33,500 nucleotides of DNA, from positions 16,967,976-17,001,475 of the forward strand of contig CM022665.1 in assembly GCA_012295275.1 (NCBI GenBank), written 5' to 3'. This document shows, piece by piece, positions 1 to 11,600 of this stretch. A model generated the notes under the pieces. That model saw only the letters and a list, made by a program, of their open reading frames with translations. It did not search any database and was not told where the DNA came from. Within the stretch, counting starts at the first letter, position 1; every line of letters starts with the position of its first letter. Source of the stretch: Chrysomallon squamiferum. Lineage: Eukaryota > Mollusca > Gastropoda > Neomphalida > Peltospiridae. Position numbers and translations under genes: made by a program.

Positions 1-10
1 TTCTGACAGT

Positions 11-26
11 CAAAAAAAAAAAAAAA

Positions 27-58
<32 letters not shown>
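11..58. repeat. Poly-A tract followed by (TA)n
   Basis: An A run is followed by an uninterrupted alternating TA tract of about 27 bases, then tacatacatatacata. Confidence 0.95.
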
Positions 59-63
<5 letters not shown>

Positions 64-189
64 CATATACATATTAAACACAAAACATTACTAAGTCATT
101 AACATTAAAATATGTTGAAATGTTAAAAAAATATTCAACCATATTTATTTATTTATTATTTACTTTAAAAAAAAATATTTGTTCTTAAA

Positions 190-214
190 TTTTTTTTTTT
201 TTTTTTTTTTTTTT
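190..214. repeat. Poly-T tract
   Basis: 25 consecutive T, just beyond the stop of the - strand candidate exon. Confidence 0.95.
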
Positions 215-246
215 CATAAAGATATTTTTAATAATTGCAAAGTTAA

Positions 247-468
247 ACACTAATAAATAACATCCATTTTCTCCACTGTTCTTTGAAAACATCTTGTACA
301 GCAAATGTTAACTTCCATTTTGAAGTCTCTCTGTGGATACATGATTATTTTCGCTTCATTTATGAGAATGGCCTCGTGGATTTCTTTGATAGTGTATGCA
401 AGTACATTCATTGGCTCCCGATCTATTTGAAACATTCCGAGTATTGACTTACCCCAAATCAATATGTC
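247..468 (-). CDS. Possible terminal exon of an unidentified - strand gene
   Basis: On the - strand an acceptor-like tttttatcaacag is followed by 74 open codons to a TAG at 249-247. The product includes ILIWGKSILGMFQIDREP and VLAYTIKEIHEAILINEAK. Amino-acid composition is balanced and the segment holds CpGs and fewer homopolymers than its surroundings, which suggests real or formerly real coding sequence. AATAAA repeats on the - strand lie within about 110 bp beyond the stop. I do not recognise the family. It could be a decayed transposon fragment. Confidence 0.3.
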
Positions 469-1370
469 CTGTTGATAAAAATAATCATTTATGGCTTTGT
501 TGTTGCAAATATTGAGCTCTTTTCAGATCATTTACTGTTGTGTAGGTTTACAAATAATACTGAGATTTTTTTGGTTTGTCTTCTTCAAGTATTGTAAATT
601 CAAAATAATGGATTTTTGTGTCTGCAGTGGTTTTTATTTTTTGTTTTCAAATGGGTTTTTGTGGTTTTTAAAAAAATATATTTCATTAGAGTTTCACAAA
701 TAACACTGTGGTGTTTGTTTTTTGTGTTTTTTAAAATTGTTTTGTTTGTACTTTATTAAATATTTTATTTAATTCAATTTTATGTTATTTTAATTTATTT
801 TAATTATTATTTATTGTACTTTATTAATTTTTAAACATTACTAACAAAATAATATATTTTGTCCATTAAATTTTTAGGTAATATTTTTTACTGTGTAGAT
901 AAAAATAACACTGGTAGATTTTTAATTCCATTTTAAAAATTTTAAAAATTATTGATTATTTATTATTTACTATTATTATTTGTTTTTAACCTCCAAGTGT
1001 TATGAATTACAAGCATTTTACATACTGTTTAATTTTTGGGTTTTTGTTTTACCAGTTAGACTCGAGTCATTTTATTTTCTTTTAATATTGTAAAAATATA
1101 AAATATTTGGTTTTGTTCAATTTTAGACATTTTGTATTTTCATAAATTCATTGAATTTTGTTTTTCTTTTTTTTTTTTTGACTTTTTTTTATAACAATCA
1201 GACAAAAGTTTCCATTACATTTTCAAAAATAAAAATAAATTTATGTATAGATTTATAAACAATGATGCTTTTAAAACAGTTTTTCAGTGTTTAATAACAG
1301 CCTTAATTCTGTAAACTTTTTTTAGAGAAAAAACTTGCCTTATCTAGAAGTTCATTGTTAATTGAAAAAT

Positions 1371-1640
1371 AATGCATTTTATCCATCATTTTAAAAATAA
1401 AGATTTACTTTATTAACTGTTATCATATAATGAATGCATTCTATCTACATTACAGTTTTAAAAATAAACATTTACTTTATTTATTGATATATAATGAATG
1501 CATTTTATCTACATTTCAATTTTAAAAATAAACATTTACTTTATTAATTGATACCATATAATGAATGCATTCTATCTATTTCAGTTTCAGAGATAAATAT
1601 TTATCTTATTAATTCTTACATAATAAATGAATGTTATCTG
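1371..1640. repeat. Tandem repeat, about 62-67 bp period, four units plus part
   Basis: Units begin aatgcatt(c/t)tatc at 1371, 1433, 1497 and 1564, with a truncated unit at about 1630. Each contains ttttaaaaataaa(c/g)att and ends in atataatg. Divergence rises in the last unit. Confidence 0.9.
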
Positions 1641-1752
1641 TGTACAATTTGAACTTGTTTCAAGACAATTTATTACTATGTAAGTTTGCTTTTAAATTGT
1701 GTGCTTTGAGCATGCATTACATACAGAATTACTCACTGTATAAGTGTCCTAC

Positions 1753-1794
<42 letters not shown>
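1753..1794. repeat. (AAT)n microsatellite
   Basis: 14 pure AAT units. Confidence 0.97.
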
Positions 1795-1801
<7 letters not shown>

Positions 1802-1859
1802 ATAAAAAAATATATATATTTTTTTATTTCTCATATTACAAAATAAAAAAATAATGGAC

Positions 1860-2049
1860 TTGTTCTACTGGGATAGCTCTGTATGCTCGCTATTGGACAG
1901 TTGTGTGTACAAGAAGCAGATTGTTCTAAAACATCGACAGCACTATAATGAGTCTGAATGAGCCAATATGTCATGGATCTATTAGTTTCATCAGGAGGTG
2001 ATTTTCTACAGATAATAGGCTTTCTTGTCTCCTTGTCGACAGGCAAGTA
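1860..2049 (-). CDS. Possible coding fragment or pseudo-exon on the - strand
   Basis: The frame is open on the - strand from an acceptor-like gtgaaaacag at 2050 to about 1840. It encodes YLPVDKETRKPIICRKSPPD and MTYWLIQTHYSAVDVLEQ, non-repetitive sequence richer in G and C than its neighbours. No good donor is visible (gtccat is poor). Its phase does not join directly to the fragment at 247-468. The family is not recognised; a transposon relic is an equal possibility. Confidence 0.2.
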
Positions 2050-4682
2050 CTGTTTTCACTTCACTAAGTAATTGAAGACATACATGGATGTCGGGATTGA
2101 CACAAAAAATATTTCAAGTAGATACACGAATAATTTGTTACAGAGAAAGTTATTTCATGCAGCTGTCCATAATTTTCTTACATAATGTTACTGCAGCTTT
2201 GGTCAGAATTGTGTGAATTTTGAGAAAATATTAAATCAAATTTGAACTGATCTAGATACATTTTTAGCAACATTTCTTTGGCTGTGTTGTGTGCTTTCAC
2301 ATTTTGTCACTGTTCATGGATATTTATTACAAGTCATTGTAATGGTGAGTTGTTATTGCAGTGGAACTAGAAGAAACTGCATGTAGTAGTCTGCATTATT
2401 TAATTACTGAAACCACAGATTTTGTTATTTATTATAACAGGTTGCAGATTTCTTGTCTAAAATTGCAAAATATGTAAAGCTTTGAAATTTTGCATATACA
2501 AACTTTATTTTATGCACAAAATTATTAAAAATGTTATATTTAAAAAATCAAAAACAAATTCCAGCCGCCTCTTTGTATTTATAGTATATATGAAATATAA
2601 ATGGAATTTGTATTTAGACTTAAATCCTATTCTCAGGTGATTTATAATTCAAAAATTCAAAAATCTAAAATATTTCTGGTCGAAGGCATTTCAGACAAAG
2701 GATACTCAATCTGTATTAGGTTATGTTACTGACAGAGTGTGTAAATTCTGATTACTTGATCTATTAAAACCATGCATTTTATTACATACTAATCAGTCTA
2801 ATGTTATGACAGTGTGTGGACTAAATTCATTTGTTAAACATTGTTCTGAAGTGAGACTGGACAAAGAGCCTTTTGATAGCTGGCTTTTCAGAGGCCATTA
2901 TGTTTTACTTTCCTGTCAGTGGGAAGGTACACATTCAGGATTTCTTGCTGCTAACTTCTAAGTATATCTCATGTATTGATAACAATAAGTTTCTTTTCAT
3001 TCAGTTATATATGAGAAATATGCTAGACATGTAAAAACTGTTCATACAAGTGTGTTTGAGTTATTGTTATTATTTTTTAAAATTATTTTATTATTATTAT
3101 TATTATATGTACATGAAAAATGTTCTAAAATTGGTCTATTTTTGTATGATTTGTGTGTGTGATGTTTACAACAATTATTTTAAAATATTATGGTTAGATT
3201 TGATAATTGCCCAAAATATCATCATCCAAAATGATTAGAGTGTACTTTTATTTGATTTAGTAAGATTATTTTGTTTTTTTTATTTTATTTTACATTACTT
3301 TAGTTAACTTTACTTTACTTTATTTTACTTTATTTTTGATTTATATCTTATGATTTTTATAATCTAATATAATAATATTATCATGTTTGAATCAGCGTGT
3401 TGAACCAAATTTATGTTTTAAAACTGGAAAAAAGATTTAACATTTTTGTTTTTTTTTGTTTTTAAATTGATAGTTATGTTTGTAGAATTTTCCATTTATT
3501 CCATTGCAAATGAGCATGTTGTTTTTCAAAGGAAAGCATTTAGGACTGCAAACCTTTACATACTTTGCTGAATATTTATAACATAACATTTGCCATTAAA
3601 TATAAATAAAATGAACCACCTGATACTGACTTGAAGTTTGCTATGCAAAGTGTTCTTTTTTCCCTTTTCCTTTATTCTTTTCTTTTCTTCGTTCAATACC
3701 ATTTATTAATGACATGAAATAAGTGACTCTCTTCTTGTGCAAATTTTCAGAAATGTCTATGGAACTAATACTCTAAAGCCAACAAGTGTTTTCTTTTTCT
3801 TTCTTTTTTCCTATTTCTTTTCCTTTCCTTATTTTTTCTTTCTGAAATACAATGAGAATATTTTTGTAGCTAGGCGAGAAATTCAAAATTATAATTTTAA
3901 AAACCTCTTGAAATGTTTTCTTACACACTTGCTTAGATACATGCATGCATGCATGTGTGTGTGTTTGTGTGTGTGTGTAAACATACAGTAAGTTGCAGAT
4001 TGCAGACTAATCTGTGGGTTCAGGGATCTGTTCTTATCAGGCAACCTGTTGGGATTTCGTCCATTCCAGTGTACTTTAAATAAAATGAAAACACATTAAA
4101 ACTATTCCTGTGGTGAATATCATTGTGTATGGTGTTTCTTTGTACTTGTTATTTATGAGACATGTCAGGATGAAAGACACAATGTGGGCTGTGATAAGTC
4201 ATAAAACAGATGTCTACGTAAAGACATTGTTAATAGAGTCAGGGAAGATGATGATGCTGATCTGAGAGGTTAAATGCAGTTAATGAGTTTGGTGAAATGA
4301 GAGGTTGCATAAATTGGAAGTGAAAATGTGAGTGTGAGTGAGCAAGTACATGAGATAATAATTAATATGTGTGAAGTAAAAATCGTTTGTAGGTTCAAAA
4401 TATAATGAATTTCTACCAGAGATGAAGCTATTACTTCATGGGTAAATCAAGCATAATTATATTTTACATTTGTTTTGTTATTTATTTATTTTTCTTCAAC
4501 ACAGAATGCCATATCTACAAGCTATGGATCTTTAAAACCTTATTCCATTTTTATTTTTACTTTTTTATTCTTGTTAGTCATTAAAATCTTCTTTTTTGCA
4601 TTTTATTGAATTTTTCTCTGTGCATCATGTTATTGTGTCCAGTTTTGCCTCTTGTTACTCTTATTAACAGAAACGTTGCATT

Positions 4683-4960
4683 TCCATATCATAAATAACA
4701 TTATCCATTACCATAGCAACATGCTATTCATAATGTCTTTTTTTAACATTGGATGTATCATAAAAAACATTATCCATTACATTGCAACATGCTATTCACA
4801 TTGTTATTTTTAACATCAGGTATATCATTAAAAAAATGATCTATTACCATAGCAACATGATATTCACATTGTCATTTTTAACATTGGATGTATCATAAAT
4901 AATGTTAGCCATTACCATAGTAACATGCTATTCATATTGCCATTTTTAATGTTAAATTTG
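4683..4960. repeat. Tandem repeat, about 68 bp period, four units
   Basis: Units contain (c)cattaccatagcaacatg at about 4705, 4774, 4841 and 4909, followed by tattcacattgtcattttt and aacattggatgtatcataaa. The second unit has lost a few bases in the core. Confidence 0.92.
4707..4924. promoter_or_regulatory. X-box-like (RFX) motifs repeated in the 68 bp array
   Basis: ATTACCATAGCAAC occurs at 4707-4720 and 4843-4856, and ATTACCATAGTAAC at 4911-4924. Each differs from the imperfect palindrome GTNRCC-N2-RGYAAC by its first base. A further near-match, GTTACTATGGCAAC, lies at 7371-7384. Function is inferred from motif only. Confidence 0.35.
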
Positions 4961-5280
4961 TCATTAATTTTTGCCCATATACAGCCATTATCATGTAGAG
5001 CTTTTCACACTACACATAGGCTTGTAATACTGGTTAAGAAAATTACAGTATGTTTTGCATTATGCTTTATCAACTGATTAACTAATGTGAATTGCTGATA
5101 TTGAAGGAAGATTTATTACAAGATTACTTTTTTATGTAATTTCCCAGGAACACACATTAAAAGACATATGGCTCTGTTTTTCTGCTGTCTACCATATCAG
5201 CAAACTGCAGCAACCTCATTTGTTCTGCATTACATAATCAAAGCTTTAGGAATTATCTTTCTCCCCATGTTTTGAAATTA

Positions 5281-5427
5281 TTATTGTTATTGATGCTGCT
5301 GTGCTACTACCATTACTACTACAACTACTACTATTCCTGTAACAGTGACTATTACTATTACTGCTGCTGCCATTACTACTAAAATTATTTCTAATACAAT
5401 TACTATTACTATTGCTGCTACTGTTAA
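5281..5427. repeat. Imperfect (ACT/ATT) trinucleotide tract
   Basis: Degenerate actacta/ctgctgc/attacta triplets. No coding reading is credible. Confidence 0.8.
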
Positions 5428-6904
5428 AACAGTTTAAATAATCAATTCTTAATGATTGACTCTGATTAAAAGTTAGGTTAACTAGATTTATTATTCATTG
5501 CTATTTATCTAACTAAATATGCACCAGATTACTATAACTATTTATGTTAAAACTGAAAACATGACAACATTTACTTATATTACTGTTATTTTATTCAGTA
5601 CGCAGATTGGATAATTGACAAACGGAAATGAATTTTAAAAATAATGGGTGCATCAAAGTACTAAATGTGTAAACAGTGACATATCTGTCGTACTTTTATC
5701 CTTGACATTTTATTATTACCATTGACATATTTCAACTGTCATAAATCTCGCAGTTTGTTCTGTCCTTCACCTTTTGATATATCCTTGACTTTTGGTTCAG
5801 CTACAGATGTTTTGAATTCATGTACTCCTAACCTGTTTGTAGGAAAATGTCCTTAGAGTATAATGAATAAAGAAAGAAAAGGTGGACAATAAAAAGGAAT
5901 AGCCATAGGAAGGATTTAACTGCTTAATTAGTTATTTGCTTAATAAATTCCCTGCATTTGCAATATATGTTAAACATCAATAAGTATTAACATAATAATG
6001 AAATGTCAGTGGAGTAATTTTTAATTAATAATCAGTTATCTGCATATTGCAACATAATACGTATCAGCTTGTCAAACATTAATCAGTATGTTTAATTAAT
6101 AAAACCTAGTACTATTTATTTTGATTAAATGTTAAATATATTATTATACACATTATGTACAATAATATATTGTTCCCTTCTGCTGCATTTTTTAAAATAA
6201 ATTGTTTATCAAAATGGACCTGTTTCATTGCCAGTGATATTCTTGCTAAAAATATTTTGTTTATGGAGGCTATCATTCTAAGTAACAGTATAATTAAAAA
6301 TGTATTACATCCTATACAAAAAATGGGTATTAGGCTAAATACAAGATATGCCTTGGTTTTTTGTGTGTCAGATGGAAAAATTATTTCACTTTAAAAATTA
6401 ATAATGTTATTATTATTTGTATTTCATTGAATTATTTATTTAATTTTTTATTTATTTATTTATTTCAGATAATGATTTTATTACACTGAAATCCTGTTCC
6501 AATATGGATCTAAATTTGAGAAGAATTACAGTTTAGTAAAATACCAGGTATGAAGTTACATCAGATTATTGAGATATGGCAGTGATTGCATATACAGTAA
6601 TTTCCAAATGCTGCAGCTAGTATTGATTTCATGTATATTTTGGTGTCAGTTACATAAATGCAGAAAACTGCACTGTAATTATTTATTATTTATGTGCATG
6701 GCATTATAATTTTTTTAATTTTTAATTTTTGCTGCACATTATTTATGTATGCGTCATTCAGTTTATAGTGCATATGTATTTATTTATGTTTTTGTATCAG
6801 TTTCAAACATACACATACATATAGGCCTATACACAAATTTAAGAAGACAGCCTATTTTGTAATACACATACACATGTATACACACATGGATAGATGACAC
6901 ATTT

Positions 6905-6928
6905 ACACACACACACACACACACACAC
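6905..6928. repeat. (AC)n microsatellite
   Basis: About 12 pure AC units within a longer CA-rich patch (6800-6960). Confidence 0.95.
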
Positions 6929-7516
6929 GCAGACATGCAATAAACAAGCACACACAAACATTATCAAATTGGAACGACAGTTCATTAATCAGTTATTACG
7001 TTACTCAGTCATCTACATCTGTTTCTGTCTCAGCGCCATCTGGCTTTATTATACCCCAATCTCATGTTACTCCATTCCTGTATCAAATTAATATAAAAAA
7101 TAAAGTGAATTATGGGCAGCAATATAGCTAGACTGAAGATGCCAATACAAGATAGATTATTGTGGTCAAAAGCAATATATATTTCTATATATATGTCACC
7201 TATGTTCAGTTCTTAATAAATTAAGCATTGTTGTGCTGAGGACCCATTAAATATTCCATCACTCACCCTGTTCACAATTTTCATGTTTAACTTACTTCAG
7301 AAACATGTGCAAAATGCACTTTGAAATGTATTGATTGGCAGATGATTTTAATTTTTTTTTTTTAATCACTGTTACTATGGCAACAAATTGTATTTGAATT
7401 GAACAATAATTTGAGGTAATGATTGCATGATAATGTGTGCTGTCCTGAAATTAACTTCAACAGCTGCAATAGTTTATTTATCTGATAAAAAAAAAGCACT
7501 ACTACTGCTTTTCATA

Positions 7517-7571
7517 ATAATAATAATAATAATAATAATAATAGTAGTAGTAATAGTAATAATAATAATTT
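7517..7571. repeat. (AAT)n/(AGT)n microsatellite
   Basis: AAT units pass into tagtagtaatag and back to AAT. Confidence 0.93.
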
Positions 7572-7779
7572 TTATTACTGTTGTTACTGTTCTCTGTCAT
7601 TGTCATTGATATTAAAATTTTTTTTATTAACACAACTGTCATTTATTTTCTTAACTATTTTGTACAGTCATCAGATGGGTATGATAATAAGATTTTACTG
7701 AACAGTCAGATACAACATCTTCATATCTGAGAAAAAACTTTAAAAAAAATAATTATAGAATTACATTTTCAATATATTA

Positions 7780-7907
7780 GCTGCTATTACTACCACCACC
7801 ACTGCTGCTACTGTTATTAATACTACTATTACCACTACCACTACTACTACTATCACCACTACCACTACTACTACTACTATTGCTACTACTACTATCATTG
7901 TTACTGA

Positions 7908-7949
<42 letters not shown>

Positions 7950-8011
7950 GAAGGGTGAACTCTGGTGCATACACACTAACACAAAACTCACATTTTGGTT
8001 TTTCTTTAACA

Positions 8012-8051
<40 letters not shown>
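7780..8051. repeat. Compound repeat: (ACT/ACC)n, (TG)n, poly-T
   Basis: Imperfect ACT/ACC triplets run to about 7905. A pure (TG)20 follows at 7908-7947, and 36 consecutive T at 8016-8051. The open frames across it, on both strands, are artefacts of the repeats. Confidence 0.95.
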
Positions 8052-8647
8052 CTAATATCACGAGAGCAGGTAAATGTTTGAAACTGTTTTTGTTTTGCAA
8101 CAGTTTAAAAAAGAAAAAACAAAATCAATATGAACTGGTCTGTGTATCAGCATGGCAGGTGTTTTCATTCCTCTGATTGCACTGTCAATAATGTTTCTTG
8201 TCTTCTTGTTACTCAATACTGCCAGATTCAGCCAAATGTTTGCTGCTACTCCATTTTGTATTTTTCTGGAACTAGCATTCAGAACTTGGTGCTTAGATAC
8301 AGCTAATCTAACAAAAAAAAAAAAAAATAAAAAATCTAATCTAAGTTACTGTGAGTGCAGGTTCTCAATTAAACCTCATATTATATTTTTTCCCATTCCA
8401 GCCACTGGTTATACAATTCACTGTTGGCTTATGTAAAATTGTGATCTTTTCTGTGAGAAGCTGTATATAAAATATTTTTAACTATTGGACTTGTCATAGT
8501 GGCATTTTTTTTTTTCCTATGATTGCTGCAGCAAAAAAACTGTAATACTGAATAACTTACAACTGTTAATATTAAAAAGTAATCTCTGTATATCTTTATT
8601 TCTGCACAGGTGTAACTGAATGTTCATAAATTCATTTTATTCAAATG

Positions 8648-8678
8648 TACTGAAATGTCTGTGTTTCTCTGTTTACAG
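8648..8678 (+). other. 3' splice acceptor just before the receptor start codon
   Basis: A pyrimidine-rich run reading tttctctgtttacag ends at 8678. A branch-point-like tactgaa lies about 25 bases upstream. The exon would begin with A followed by ATGGG at 8680. The frame stays open back to an ATG at 8620, but the 20 extra residues would come before the signal peptide and are probably intronic. At least one upstream 5' UTR exon is implied; it was not located. Confidence 0.75.
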
Positions 8679-8679
8679 A

Positions 8680-11600
8680 ATGGGTATTCTCTTGGTATTT
8701 GGCTGGCTCTTGTTGGCACTTCATCTTGCTGGAACTGAATCAGTCAACAGCACAGTCTGGACACTAGATGGACACTCATATCTTTATGTCCAGCCTAATT
8801 ACAGCAGTGACCAAAACCACCACCTGCAGCTGACTTTCAGAACCACAGAGCCCAATGGTTTGCTCTTTTACCATCACATTACAAGCTTCAACAAAAAGAC
8901 TTTTCCTTTCTTAACAAGTTATTTATTTTCTGCAGAGATTTATTTGGATTCTATCAAAGTGAGCTACATTTTAAATCAGTATTCTGACACTGTTGTCATG
9001 GGCTCAGGCTTGAACAATGACAAATGGCAGTTGTTGGATGTTTTTCTCAATGTGGAGTCAGGTCTGCTGAACGTAACTCTCAACAAAAAAGAGTCACAGA
9101 TAAAGATGCTGGATTCCTTCAGGCTTGGCAATGCACATTCAATTCTTAGATGGTCAGAATTGTCTTCAGTGATAACATTTGGTGGAATAAAACCATCGGT
9201 TAATGGTTTAAGAAGTTTCATGGGTTGTATGAGCAATATTAAATATGCACTTCAAGATGAACATTTGATAAATGTTCCTCTTCAGAACGAAGGACAAGTC
9301 ATTCATGGCTGCATTGACAGGTGTATGAAGGGAGACAACTGTCTGAACCATGGAAGATGTATAAACAGGTACACACACTCAAAATGTGACTGTTTTGGAA
9401 CAGATTATGAAGGAGATTCTTGTGAGGTGAAGGGACCCACTGTGATGACATTTCATGGCTATGAGTGGGTGATATACAAACTGTATGATAAGCCTGAAAA
9501 GCAGGTATTCTTGGATAGCACTCGCATCTCATTTGAGTTCAAGACAGATCGTGGGTCTGGTGTTCTGCTCTATGCTGTTGGAGGAGCCATTCAACATTCA
9601 CATGTGACAACATCTCTTCATGCAGGGGTTCTCTACATTTCTGTGTCTCTTGGCTTCAATGATCTGGAGTTCAGAATTGGTTTGGGCCTTGATGACAACT
9701 TTTGGCACAATGTAACAATAATTCACAATAAAAATGATGTCAGCGTCTTTTTGGATATGGAACAACGCACTCTGATGTCAAATGGAAGCAGTCATTTTCT
9801 CACTCTCGATCCAAAAGTGTATTTTGGTGGTGGACATAATTTTGTTGAAACAAGAGGTCTTCATGTCACACAGAGTTTTGTAGGATGTTTGAGAAATGTC
9901 TATTTCAATGAAGTGTCAGTTCTTTATGAACTAAGCAAAAACAGTGACATTTGTACTTATTATGGAGGACTGAAACCTTTGTTTGGATGCAGGACTTTGA
10001 AAGAAATACCATTCTCCTTTCCAAAGTCATCTTCTATGTTGAGATGGAACACAAAGTTACAGCCAGACCTTTCAGTCCAGTTGAAGTTTCGCACCATACG
10101 AAAGGAGGCTATTTTGTTCTATGTAGAACTGATATCATGGAAGAGTGAAGGAGGGGGATATGATTTTGGATACTTGGAGGTTTGGCTGAAAAATGGTCAC
10201 CCATCTCTTCACTTCATTCCTTCCAGGAATGTGACTTTTAATCAGGTGTTGACAATTCCAGCTTTTGTGAGCAATTCAAGATGGCACTCCATGAAGTTGA
10301 TACTAAAAAACAGTGAGGTAAAGCTGAAGATTGATCAGGTGTCTGTCAATACAACCAGATATGTGAAGATGATACAGCAGAAGGGAAAACTGGTGTTTGG
10401 CTATGGCTTCAGGAATTACAAGAACCATGAGGGATTTGTTGGGTGCATGAAAGAGATAAAGATTCAAGACACTGCTGTAGATCCTGTAGCAGCTTTAGAA
10501 AAGTCAGCAATGGGACTTAAACTGGACGGGTGTGATCTGGTGGACTACTGCGCTACAACTAACATCTGTGAACACAACAGCATCTGTTTGTCTGACTGGA
10601 GTGGAGTGCAGTGTGACTGTCATGAACATTATGAAGGAAAGGCCTGTCACTTTTCCAAGCACTTGAAGACATGTGACAGCTACTTCCAGTCTGGAGAGAA
10701 TAACTCTGGAGTCTTTGTCATTGATGTTGATGGTGATGGGCCACTTGAGCCTACCTATGTCTACTGCAATATGAATGTTCTACACAACAACCACAAGTAT
10801 GGAGATACTATAATCAACCATAACTTCCAGCCCAGTACAACTATCAGAATGAAGGGTTCTGCTAACAGGAGATACCACATTGTGTATCAGGAAATGGCTC
10901 CAGAACATTTAAAGGAATTGACCTCTTATTCAGCATCATGTGAGCAGCAAATTCAGTATGATTGTTACCAGTCAGCTCTTAGCCTGGGAGAGAAGACATG
11001 GTTTCAAGCTGCTAATGGAGAGATTGTTGACTACATTGGGTCTTCAAAATCAGGCTACTGTAACTGTCCAGATGGCAGCATGTGTGATGGGAAACGTTGT
11101 TACTGTGACCATGAGTTACCAGAGTGGAGGAGAGATTTGGGTTTCAACAGAGTCAAGAAGCAGCTGCCACTTGTTGACATCACAGTCCTTCAACATCCTC
11201 ATGGTAAAGCTAACTTGACACTGGGACCTCTGCAGTGCTGGGGAAACGTCCACCAGCCTCTTGACAAATCTGTGACTCTGACCCAAGAACAGAGTTTCAT
11301 CAGACTGTTTGCTTGGCAAAAAGGAGAAATGAGTTTCCAGCTAAAAACTTACCAAAGTCATTCCTTAGTCATGTATCAAAGTCCAACAACAGAAAACCCT
11401 AACAAGATGTCTATCAGTATAGAATCTGATCACAGTATGAAATTTTCTTTCTTTCTAAAAGGTCATTCTATTGCAGCTGTCCTGCATTCATTAACACCAC
11501 TTGACAATGGAAACTGGCATTCTGTAACCATAGAACATGATATGTACAACATTCGCATCAAATTAGATAAATCATCCAAAATTGTTGACCTGCCAGAGCA

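Larger units (their letters stand above)
469..8647. other. Non-coding 5' flank or intron of the receptor gene
   Basis: Apart from the weak - strand fragment at 1860-2049, no convincing exon is visible. The stretch contains two short-period tandem satellites (1371-1640 and 4683-4960), trinucleotide tracts and CA repeats listed separately. The acceptor ending at 8678 implies that the right part is intron. Open frames here are short and low in complexity. Confidence 0.6.

Noticed and set aside
1371-1640. CRISPR-like regular spacing
   Set aside because: The units are contiguous, with no unique spacers, and the genome is eukaryotic.
7777-8176. Overlapping open frames rich in Ser/Gly (-) or Val/Cys/Phe (+)
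   Set aside because: They are translations of ACT/ACC triplets, (TG)n and poly-T. No non-repeat domain and no splice context.
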